This document shows, piece after piece, positions 6,442 through 11,565 of a DNA stretch of 11,565 bases. The DNA comes from a bacterium. GTDB lineage: Bacteria; Bdellovibrionota_C; UBA2361; OMII01. Below the pieces are notes generated by a model that saw nothing but the letters and a program-made list of their open reading frames with translations, searched no databases and was not told where the DNA came from. Where the stretch lies: contig JAFMIS010000037.1 in assembly GCA_017853915.1 (NCBI GenBank), forward strand, positions 1 to 11,565, read 5' to 3'. How positions within the stretch are numbered: position 1 is the first letter of the stretch; each line of letters opens with the position of its first letter. The position numbers and the translations under genes are program-made.

Positions 6442-7479
6442 ATGGCCACTTTAAATAAAGACGTACACCTCACCGCTGAGTTTGTGACGTTTCTCCGAGC
6501 GGGTTTCTACGGTCAGATCCTCTTTGAGGGCGCATTAAGTCGTCTTGAGTCAACCCTTGTCCCATCAACATATCTGGACACTGCCCATCGAGCATTCGAC
6601 AAGATCGATGTGTGGATCAATGACCTCGCCTCAGAGCTTCCGATCTTTTCACAAGGCTGGGAGTCGCCGGAGACATTTGACGCGATCGCCGCGATGAGCT
6701 TCATGCGAGATCTCAAGAAAGACATCGTATGGCTTATACCACAAGTGGAAGTCGCGCTCCGAGCGCAGAACTTGTCTCAAAATCGGGAAGCCGTGAAGCT
6801 CCTGGTAGCGTCTCTTATTCGCTCGGCCTCAACTCGATGTTCATACGTAGAAACCCTGCATTCTATCTTCACGAAATTAAAAGCGCAGAACTTAGCGCAA
6901 CAGGTCGAGTTTGAGATTGCCGGCGCCAAGGAGTACGTTCAAGTTACTCAAGTAATTCTCGATACCTTTGCCGCGACCGGAGTGTACGATCTCGACGTGT
7001 GCGACAAACTTCGAAAAGAGGCCTCACTGACTCCGGCTGACTTTCGAGCGCACATGCACGACGCGAACATCCTACTGAACGTTTACGCCAAAGAATTCAC
7101 GTATGAGTTGGCGGAGATTCCCCGAGAGGAAGCCGACCTATGGATAGCGCACAAGATACCTGCCGTGGCCGCGGGCTACTGGCGCTCGTATGGTTTTAGC
7201 CCTGAAGAATTTCTTGAGTGGAGACGATTGGGAGTAAATGGAGCCCCGCTCGCGGCCAATTGGCGCCGCGCCAACTTTAGCCCCGAAGTCGCCATCACAT
7301 GGATCAAGGAGGGCATACCGCCAGTTATCGCGACTCAATGGCGCTCATCGGGTCTTGAACCTCCTCGAGTCGCCGCTCTTTTGAAGCGTGGCATTACTGA
7401 CCCTGCCAAGGCCCCTCGATCAAACGCGGGAGATGTTGATCAGGATTCTGATGAGGCCTCTGAGGACTACAACGAGTAA
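6442..7479 (+). CDS. Unknown protein with tandem 13-residue W-x3-G repeats
   Basis: A 345-residue protein I do not recognise. Residues 1-220 look mainly alpha-helical and soluble, with no signal peptide or membrane segment, and carry a loosely repeated AQNL(S/A)Q at about 108 and 148. Residues 234-320 hold regular repeats that start at W234, W247, W260, W274, W287, W300 and L313, one every 13 residues with a single 14. The consensus is W-(R/I)-x-x-G-(F/I/V)-x-P-x-x-A-x-x, and paired units alternate GIPP-like and GFSPE-like turns. Such short helix-turn repeats usually form a protein-binding surface. The tail (331-345) is acidic and probably disordered. Start: the ATG at 6442 follows GGGAG by four bases. 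It is divergent from the hydrolase and has no operon partner. A scaffold or adaptor role is only inferred. Confidence 0.7.
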   Translation: MATLNKDVHLTAEFVTFLRAGFYGQILFEGALSRLESTLVPSTYLDTAHRAFDKIDVWINDLASELPIFSQGWESPETFDAIAAMSFMRDLKKDIVWLIPQVEVALRAQNLSQNREAVKLLVASLIRSASTRCSYVETLHSIFTKLKAQNLAQQVEFEIAGAKEYVQVTQVILDTFAATGVYDLDVCDKLRKEASLTPADFRAHMHDANILLNVYAKEFTYELAEIPREEADLWIAHKIPAVAAGYWRSYGFSPEEFLEWRRLGVNGAPLAANWRRANFSPEVAITWIKEGIPPVIATQWRSSGLEPPRVAALLKRGITDPAKAPRSNAGDVDQDSDEASEDYNE

Positions 7480-7493
7480 TTAACTCCATGAGA

Positions 7494-7547
7494 AGACTGC
7501 CGCATGCGCACTCATAGGGCATGGGCTAAACTCAATTAATGCAGTCT
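7494..7547 (+). terminator. Possible stem-loop after the repeat-protein gene
   Basis: AGACTGC (7494-7500) and GCAGTCT (7541-7547) pair over 7 bp. CATGC with GCATG nests inside. The loop is long and no T tract follows, so a termination role is weakly supported. Confidence 0.25.
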
Positions 7548-7625
7548 GTTAGGCTCATCAAACATATTCCTGGCTAGGCAAACTATTGCTTTACTAAAAA
7601 GCACCCCACTTGCTACCTCTAGGAA

Positions 7626-7655
7626 TTGACATAATCTACAAGCGCAGGGTATACG
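7626..7655 (+). promoter_or_regulatory. Sigma70-type promoter of the feo operon
   Basis: A consensus -35, TTGACA (7626-7631), is followed after 18 bases by TATACG (7650-7655, four of six consensus bases), about 70 bases before the feoA start. A small palindrome, CTGCT-ATA-AGCAG (7674-7686), lies in the leader and contains TATAAG, which lacks a matching -35. No 19-bp Fur-box-like sequence was seen, although iron control would be expected. Confidence 0.5.
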
Positions 7656-7722
7656 ACTAAACACGAGGCGCTGCTGCTATAAGCAGACAAATTACTACAA
7701 AGTAGAAGTACCTAAGGTAGTT

Positions 7723-7986
7723 GTGGAAGTAATCACCGAAACAGTTCAGACCCAGAAGGATCTAACCGCGGTCCAAGTAGGCCAGCGCGCGATAATTTCG
7801 GCTATCAAGAGCTGTCCGACTGATCTGCTCCGCAAGTTAGTGTCGATGGGATTAGTTGCTGGAACTGAAGTTCGAGTGACGCAGCGCGGCTTTTTTGGTT
7901 CTCCTATTAACATTCACCTACTCGGCTCGGTCCTCTCTCTACGAAGCGCCGAAGCCGCGCACATTCAGGTTCAACCGCTCGTATAG
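7723..7986 (+). CDS. feoA: Ferrous iron transport protein FeoA
   Basis: An 87-residue small cytoplasmic protein with the SH3-like FeoA fold, the usual partner of FeoB in Fe(II) import. Residues 13-87 carry the family pattern: LTAVQVGQRAIIS, then LLRKLVSMGLVAGTEVRVTQR (the conserved L-x-x-M-G-hydrophobic-x-x-G turn), then a strand pair ending in GSVLSLRSAEAAHIQV. Start: GTG at 7723 with AAGG five bases upstream; no ATG lies in frame nearby. It is the first gene of the operon, and feoB starts 25 bases after its stop. FeoA is thought to act on the FeoB G domain or complex assembly. Confidence 0.92.
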   Translation: MEVITETVQTQKDLTAVQVGQRAIISAIKSCPTDLLRKLVSMGLVAGTEVRVTQRGFFGSPINIHLLGSVLSLRSAEAAHIQVQPLV

Positions 7987-8011
7987 TCGGCGAACCGAGG
8001 TTAGCTGCGTT

Positions 8012-10003
8012 GTGACATCCTCGGACAAATCTCCACCACAAACCCTACAGCAATCATCCTTGTCCCCTACAATCGCCCTGGTTGGCAATCCAAACTGCGG
8101 CAAGACAACTCTCTTTAATTCCCTCACTGGCTCCAATTACAAAGTCGCCAACTATCCCGGAGTCACAGTCGAGAAGAAAACTGGAACCCTCACACTCCCG
8201 CATGGAATCTCCGCCTCTCTCATTGATCTCCCAGGTACATACGCCCTCTCAGGCACAAGCCTCGATGAAAAGATCGTAACGCATCTCCTCCAAGGTAGCA
8301 TTACAGGAGAGGTCGCTCCGACGCTTGTCGTGGCGGTGATCGACGCTACAAATATCGAGAGAAATCTATTTCTCATATCAGAGCTGATCGACGCGAAGTT
8401 TCCGCTGATCATCGCTCTCAACATGATGGACATCGCCGAGGCTCAGGGAATTAAAGTATACTCAGAGATTCTCGCTCGCTCGCTTGATGTTCCAGTGATT
8501 CCTATCATCGCCCGATCAAAAAAAGGGCTCGATGATTTAAAACTTTCCATCGCGCGAGAGCTCCTTCATCCTACTCGGTCTCGCAAGGCCTTTGGATGGC
8601 TTCCTGAATCGCACGCTTTAGCGCCAGCGATCTCGAAGATCTCATGTGTAGCCCAGCATGGAGAGCTTGATCCACATCTAATTACCGCCATCGCAACACT
8701 TCGGTATGCCTGGATTCGGTCGATTGTATCGAAAGCGGTTCGAATCGAGAACGCGAAACCTCCCTCACCATCGAAACTTGATGCGATTCTAACCAGTAAA
8801 ATCTGGGGACTTCCGATTTTTTTTGGCATCCTCGCGCTCATGTTTCAGAGCCTATTCATGTGGGCACAAGCTCCAATGGAGCTGATAAGCAGCATAGTGG
8901 AGGCAACTAGTTCGTGGCTCACGGGCGTTTTGCCATCAGGCATGCTCACTCGCCTCCTAGCTGAGGGCATAGTGCCGGGTGTTGGCAACGTAATCGTGTT
9001 CGTTCCTCAGATCGCGATCCTCTTTTTCTTTATCGGAATATTAGAAGACTCTGGATACCTCTCACGAGCGGCGTTCCTGCTGGACAACTTTATGAAGCGA
9101 TTTGGTCTTCAAGGGAGAGCGTTCATTCCGCTACTCTCCTCCATGGCCTGCGCCGTGCCAGGGATTCTTGCTACCAGGACGATCCCCACCAAGATTGACC
9201 GACTTACAACGATCTTGGTAGCGCCTCTGATGGGGTGTAGCGCCCGACTGCCGGTCTACACCGTACTTATAGCGGCTACCATACCCCCGCTATACGTCGG
9301 AGGGTGGTTTTCTCTCCAAGCGCTAGTGCTTTTGGGAATGTACCTACTCGGTATTAGCGGCGCATGCGTGATGGCATGGTTGTTTAACAAGATTCTTCGC
9401 CGTAAAGAGAGCTGTTTCTTCGTGATGGAGATGCCTCCGATTCGAAAGCCGGTAGTACGGGTGGTCCTGCGTAACGTGTATGACAGTGTGCTTTCATTTC
9501 TCCGCAACGCCACAACCGTAATATTGGCGTGCTCGGTCATCATATGGTTTCTCGCTTCATTCCCGAAACCCTCCGAACACTACCAAGGAAACCCAGTAGA
9601 GATAAGCTTCGCTGGAAGGATGGGTAAATTGATTGAACCAGCCATACGACCCCTTGGATTTAACTGGGAGATTGGATTTAGTATCATCGCTTCATTTCCG
9701 GCTCGTGAAGTGTTTGTGACCTCTCTCTCTACCGTGCTTAATGTGGGACACGATGACGGCGATGATCACCGCAGCCTCATCAAACGCTTACAGGATAAAA
9801 ATCAGGAGGGCTCTTTTTCTCTCGCCACGGCGTTGGCACTGATGGTGTTTTATGTTTTTGCGTGCCAGTGCATGTCTACTCTTGCTGTGTGTCGTCGTGA
9901 GACCGGCTCATGGCGCTGGACACTTGGAATGTTTGGCTATATGACAGCTCTAGCCTATGTAGCGGCGCTGCTTACCTACCAAATTGGCATTCGAATACTA
10001 TGA
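8012..10003 (+). CDS. feoB: Ferrous iron transporter FeoB
   Basis: A 663-residue inner-membrane GTPase-transporter for Fe(II). The N-terminal G domain shows G1 GNPNCGKTT (25-33), G2 YPGVTVEKK, G3 DLPGTY and G4 NMMD, followed by the helical GDI-like segment. The membrane part holds hydrophobic helices and the conserved SMACAVPGILATRT and FACQCMSTLAVCRRETGSW segments, whose cysteines are thought to take part in iron passage. The length is shorter than the E. coli protein (about 770). Start: the frame is open back to 7895, inside feoA. GTG at 8012, after feoA and 11 bases past a GAGG, puts G1 at the usual distance from the N-terminus. The stop codon overlaps the next start as ATGA. GTPase and membrane halves are intact, so it should be functional. 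Confidence 0.93.
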   Translation: MTSSDKSPPQTLQQSSLSPTIALVGNPNCGKTTLFNSLTGSNYKVANYPGVTVEKKTGTLTLPHGISASLIDLPGTYALSGTSLDEKIVTHLLQGSITGEVAPTLVVAVIDATNIERNLFLISELIDAKFPLIIALNMMDIAEAQGIKVYSEILARSLDVPVIPIIARSKKGLDDLKLSIARELLHPTRSRKAFGWLPESHALAPAISKISCVAQHGELDPHLITAIATLRYAWIRSIVSKAVRIENAKPPSPSKLDAILTSKIWGLPIFFGILALMFQSLFMWAQAPMELISSIVEATSSWLTGVLPSGMLTRLLAEGIVPGVGNVIVFVPQIAILFFFIGILEDSGYLSRAAFLLDNFMKRFGLQGRAFIPLLSSMACAVPGILATRTIPTKIDRLTTILVAPLMGCSARLPVYTVLIAATIPPLYVGGWFSLQALVLLGMYLLGISGACVMAWLFNKILRRKESCFFVMEMPPIRKPVVRVVLRNVYDSVLSFLRNATTVILACSVIIWFLASFPKPSEHYQGNPVEISFAGRMGKLIEPAIRPLGFNWEIGFSIIASFPAREVFVTSLSTVLNVGHDDGDDHRSLIKRLQDKNQEGSFSLATALALMVFYVFACQCMSTLAVCRRETGSWRWTLGMFGYMTALAYVAALLTYQIGIRIL

Positions 10004-10170
10004 CCGTTCAGACCGTCCTTGCACTCATTCTCTTGGTACTCGCGCTAGTCGGGGTGACACTCCGCGCGCGCGCGTTTGTACGAAACGCCTCTCAAGGCAA
10101 GGGTTGTGGAAACTCGTGTGGTTGCGGGAAGGGAGGAAATTTTAGGGAAGGACCTCACAAGACCGATTAA
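10000..10170 (+). CDS. FeoB-associated Cys-rich membrane protein
   Basis: A 56-residue protein whose ATG overlaps the feoB stop as ATGA, so translation is probably coupled. Residues 5-21 form one transmembrane helix (VLALILLVLALVGVTL). A basic stretch and then a glycine/cysteine cluster, CGNSCGCGK (36-44), follow. Small proteins of this design often follow feoB in many bacteria and take the place of FeoC. The three cysteines could bind iron or sense redox state, but this is inferred. Confidence 0.8.
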   Translation: MTVQTVLALILLVLALVGVTLRARAFVRNASQGKGCGNSCGCGKGGNFREGPHKTD

Positions 10171-10178
10171 CAAAAACC

Positions 10179-10198
10179 TTTTTACAGGCCTGTTAAAA
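10179..10198. terminator. Palindrome between convergent genes, possible bidirectional terminator
   Basis: TTTTTACAGGCCTGTTAAAA is an almost perfect palindrome around ACAGGCCTGT (10184-10193). It sits 9 bases after the Cys-rich gene and 24 bases from the end of the convergent gene. The stem would be short and has little GC outside the loop, so efficiency is doubtful. Confidence 0.35.
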
Positions 10199-10222
10199 CG
10201 AGCATGTGAGGCCTTCGCAGCA

Positions 10223-10567
10223 TTACCAATCGGCCATCATGGAAACGACTTCGGGGTGCGAGTCGTTAAGTTTCTGTAGCGCGTCTTCGACGGAGTTGCG
10301 ATTGCTCGACTTCGTCTGGAACCGCTGAGACTTGTCAGGATTCAGCGTGACTTTCATCACAACCTTCCCCCGATACTCGACGAACAAGCGACTTTCGTCC
10401 CGTGAGACGATAACGCTTGCTCCCGACACACCACCTGACAAACGGAACCCTCGACCCCACTTGCTTTGGGGGAGGGCATCGAGCTTGTCGAGGAGCTTTT
10501 GCCGTGTTGCCTTGATGTCCACGCTGACCGAAGTCTGCGTCCGTGCTGCTGTTGCTGTCTGCGTCAT
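10223..10567 (-). CDS. Orphan 114-residue basic protein with a structured leader
   Basis: I do not recognise this protein. The ATG at 10567 gives 114 residues and has AGAGG 12 bases upstream; a GTG at 10612 would add 15 residues but lies just beside the large hairpin. The first 17 residues are Thr/Gln/Ala-rich and probably unordered. Residues 18-35 form a charged helix (DIKATRQKLLDKLDALPQ). A beta-rich core follows, WGRGFRLSGGVSGASVIVSRD then LFVEYRGKVVMKVTL, and a Ser/Asn/Lys-rich linker leads to a C-terminal helix (VEDALQKLN). There is no signal peptide, membrane helix or cysteine. The size, basic charge and beta core would suit a nucleic-acid-binding or phage-derived protein, but that is speculation. 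It is convergent with the feo operon and preceded by unusual inverted repeats (10614-10784). Confidence 0.55.
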   Translation of the reverse strand: MTQTATAARTQTSVSVDIKATRQKLLDKLDALPQSKWGRGFRLSGGVSGASVIVSRDESRLFVEYRGKVVMKVTLNPDKSQRFQTKSSNRNSVEDALQKLNDSHPEVVSMMADW

Positions 10568-10613
10568 GCTGTTTTGTAACCTCTTTCTGTGGTTTCTGAA
10601 TGAATCACCCACT

Positions 10614-10666
10614 GTAGGCGATTCCTTTCAGCGGCACGCACACGCCACTCAAAGGAACTCGCCTAC
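10614..10666 (-). promoter_or_regulatory. 53-base, 21-bp near-perfect hairpin upstream of the orphan gene
   Basis: Read on the minus strand, GUAGGCGA pairs with UCGCCUAC (8 bp). After a one-base G bulge UUCCUUU pairs with AAAGGAA (7 bp), then a G-G mismatch, then AGUGGC pairs with GCCGCU (6 bp, one U-G pair) around an 8-base loop. The U-G pair becomes a C-A mismatch on the plus strand, so the fold is better as RNA transcribed toward the orphan gene. The hairpin base is 46 bases from the ATG at 10567. A protein-binding operator is the main alternative. Confidence 0.55.
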
Positions 10667-10689
10667 TAAAACCTGAGTTTTCGGTCTAT

Positions 10690-10784
10690 GTGAGTCCTTG
10701 TCGCAACACGGTGCGCCGTGGTCTGAGAGACAATTGTTTGAAAGCGCGATTGTTTGAACGCACAATGTTCCGAAAAGGACTCAC
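10690..10784 (-). ncRNA. Candidate structured leader RNA domain
   Basis: GTGAGTCCTT (10690-10699) and AAGGACTCAC (10775-10784) form a perfect 10-bp closing stem. Inside are CACGG-TGCG-CCGTG (10707-10720) and, on the minus strand, GUGCG pairing with CGCGC around a 10-base loop (10744-10763, one U-G pair). A further small hairpin, AAAAC-CTGA-GTTTT (10668-10681), links this domain to the 53-base hairpin. The shape recalls a multibranch cis-regulatory RNA, but it matches no riboswitch class I know. TTGACA on the minus strand (10806-10811) is a possible -35, without a good -10. Confidence 0.4.
10733..10780. repeat. Three 16-bp iteron-like direct repeats
   Basis: ATTGTTTGAA occurs at 10733-10742 and 10749-10758, and a diverged ATGTTCCGAA at 10765-10774, each 16 bases apart. 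The first two units continue as AGCGCG and CGCACA. The regular spacing, about one and a half helix turns, suits binding of a repeated protein, for example a repressor. They overlap the candidate leader RNA. Confidence 0.45.
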
Positions 10785-10973
10785 TCACTACTCATATGCC
10801 AGCGATGTCAAAGAACGCTGAAGACCGATGCCTGCTCTCAAAAAGCTTACAGCGATCCCCATTCCTCTAAGGTAAATGAGGGCTTAGAAGAAGTCTAAAC
10901 AAAATTTAACAATAGCCTACTAATCGGCTACGGCAAGCAGATTTATACAGATCAGGACTGATAGCGACTCTAC
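10785..10973. other. Gene-free stretch with small hairpins
   Basis: No gene is seen. Two weak 5-bp hairpins occur: TTAGA-AGAAG-TCTAA near 10884-10898 and TAGCC with GGCTA near 10913-10930. The promoter of the minus-strand orphan gene probably lies in the first part. Confidence 0.35.
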
Positions 10974-11013
10974 CCCGAGTTTTGCACGAGAGTGCAATAT
11001 TTGGGTGGGCAAG
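10974..11013. repeat. REP-like repeat, copy C (partial)
   Basis: CCCGAGTTTTGCAC (10974-10987) and the following 26 bases match copy A (1106-1119 and 1127-1152) at 35 of 40 positions once a 7-base insertion in copy A is skipped. It folds as TTGCAC-GAGA-GTGCAA with a GNRA-type loop. It lacks the 30-base module shared by copies A and B. Confidence 0.6.
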
Positions 11014-11222
11014 AGGAGAGGCGAGACACGGAAAACAAGGCAAGCACCCGGACCCGACTTCACTAAAGCTATGTCGAGGCATCAGCTACCCAGGCCTCGC
11101 CGTAGTGTTAACGGAGGCGGGGCGGCATCCTCTCAGATACACCGAGGATTTTTACGCGAACTTTGACGAAGTCGTGGCACGTATGTCGTCAATCGTAGCA
11201 GAAGATACTCCTGAGATCGGTT
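11014..11222. other. Gene-free stretch after the rhodanese gene
   Basis: A + strand frame from a TTG at 10982 to 11233 begins inside repeat copy C and runs into the rhodanese 3' end. Its translation is not recognisable and it lacks a ribosome binding site, so it is not called. No strong terminator follows the rhodanese stop. Confidence 0.3.
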
Positions 11223-11549
11223 CTAATATTTAGGTACGGATGAGTCGACCTCATCAGACCAGCGCAGCATTCCCCCCACCAGGTTTAGAACCTGTGAGAA
11301 ACCATGGCGCTCTTTTAGATCTTGAGCAACGCGCTGACTTCGGCCGCCACTTCGGCAGTACACAACGATCTCCTTGTCTCGCGGTAGACGCTCGATCTGG
11401 CTTGCGACCGTATCCTTGGGGATCAGTTCGCCGCCGATGTTGCAGATCTCACGTTCATGAGGCTCTCGCACATCAAGGAGAAAAATATCATCTCCTCGGT
11501 CGAGGCGATCTTTTAACTCTCGCGGGGTAATTTGTGGAATTATACTCAT
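11223..11549 (-). CDS. Single-domain rhodanese-like sulfurtransferase
   Basis: A 108-residue single rhodanese domain, complete from the ATG at 11549. It carries LLDVREPHEREICNIGG (24-40) and the active-site loop VVYCRSGGRS with the persulfide-forming Cys at position 65. GGMLRWSDEVD near the end is the usual final rhodanese helix. Such proteins pass sulfur from a donor such as thiosulfate or a cysteine desulfurase to acceptors. There is no signal peptide, so it is cytoplasmic. The ATG overlaps a TGA in another frame (ATGA, reading AIVAA then stop), which suggests an upstream gene ends here just outside the window. ThiF/MoeB-type enzymes are common neighbours of such rhodaneses, but this cannot be seen here. 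Confidence 0.88.
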   Translation of the reverse strand: MSIIPQITPRELKDRLDRGDDIFLLDVREPHEREICNIGGELIPKDTVASQIERLPRDKEIVVYCRSGGRSQRVAQDLKERHGFSQVLNLVGGMLRWSDEVDSSVPKY

Positions 11550-11565
11550 GCGGCAACAATCGCAC

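Noticed and set aside
7560..7722. Fur box expected before feoA
   Set aside because: No sequence close to the GATAATGATAATCATTATC pattern is present; iron control cannot be claimed.
7895..8011. Longer N-terminus for FeoB from the GTG or ATG-like codons inside feoA
   Set aside because: It would overlap most of the feoA C-terminus, and the added residues do not resemble FeoB; the G1 motif is normally near the N-terminus.
10733..10774. CRISPR-like array
   Set aside because: Units are only 10-16 bases with no separate spacers and no cas genes nearby; they fit iterons better.
10982..11233. Open + strand frame of 83 codons after repeat copy C
   Set aside because: Starts at TTG inside a repeat hairpin, overlaps the rhodanese end and shows no family motif. 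Its similarity to the frame at 1121 comes only from the shared repeat.

Overview
The window looks like chromosomal DNA from a Gram-negative bacterium of moderate G+C content. It has short intergenic gaps, small operons, ATG/GTG starts, a FeoA/FeoB iron-uptake operon with a small Cys-rich membrane protein, and dispersed palindromic REP-like repeats in the gaps. Nothing in the sequence fixes the phylum. An uncultured proteobacterium-like lineage is a guess. I see no rRNA, tRNA, CRISPR array or insertion sequence.

Layout. 1-315 is gene-free. 316-1056 (+) is a stand-alone M23/LytM-type peptidase domain protein. It converges on a GNAT acetyltransferase (1208-2050, -), and a complex palindromic repeat (1106-1207) fills the gap. 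2051-2590 is gene-free apart from an A/T-tract hairpin and a hairpin in the next gene's leader. 2591-5255 (+) is a tight two-gene unit: an enlarged alanine dehydrogenase/transhydrogenase-like enzyme, then a D-arginine-dehydrogenase-like FAD oxidase one base later. A second copy of the repeat lies between this unit and a convergent prolyl-aminopeptidase-like alpha/beta hydrolase (5469-6356, -). Divergent from the hydrolase is a protein of unknown function with seven 13-residue W-x3-G-type repeats (6442-7479, +).

7626-10170 (+) is the iron operon: a promoter, feoA, feoB and a 56-residue Cys-rich membrane protein that overlaps feoB by ATGA. It converges on an unrecognised 114-residue protein (10223-10567, -). 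Upstream of that gene is an elaborate inverted-repeat region (10614-10784): a near-perfect 21-bp stem, a 10-bp closing stem around two smaller hairpins, and three 16-bp iteron-like repeats. Two stems need G-U pairs that exist only in the strand transcribed toward the gene, so a structured RNA leader is plausible. A third partial REP-like copy (10974-11013) and a single-domain rhodanese (11223-11549, -) close the window.

How genes may work together. The dehydrogenase plus D-amino-acid flavoenzyme pair could form a D-to-L amino-acid inversion route: FAD oxidation to the imino/keto acid, then NAD(P)H-dependent reductive amination. This would parallel Pseudomonas DauA/DauB but with an unrelated second enzyme. 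FeoA, FeoB and the Cys-rich protein form a ferrous-iron importer. The structured leader with its orphan gene is the most unexplained part of the window. Functional statements rest on motifs and family resemblance recalled by eye; no database search was run.
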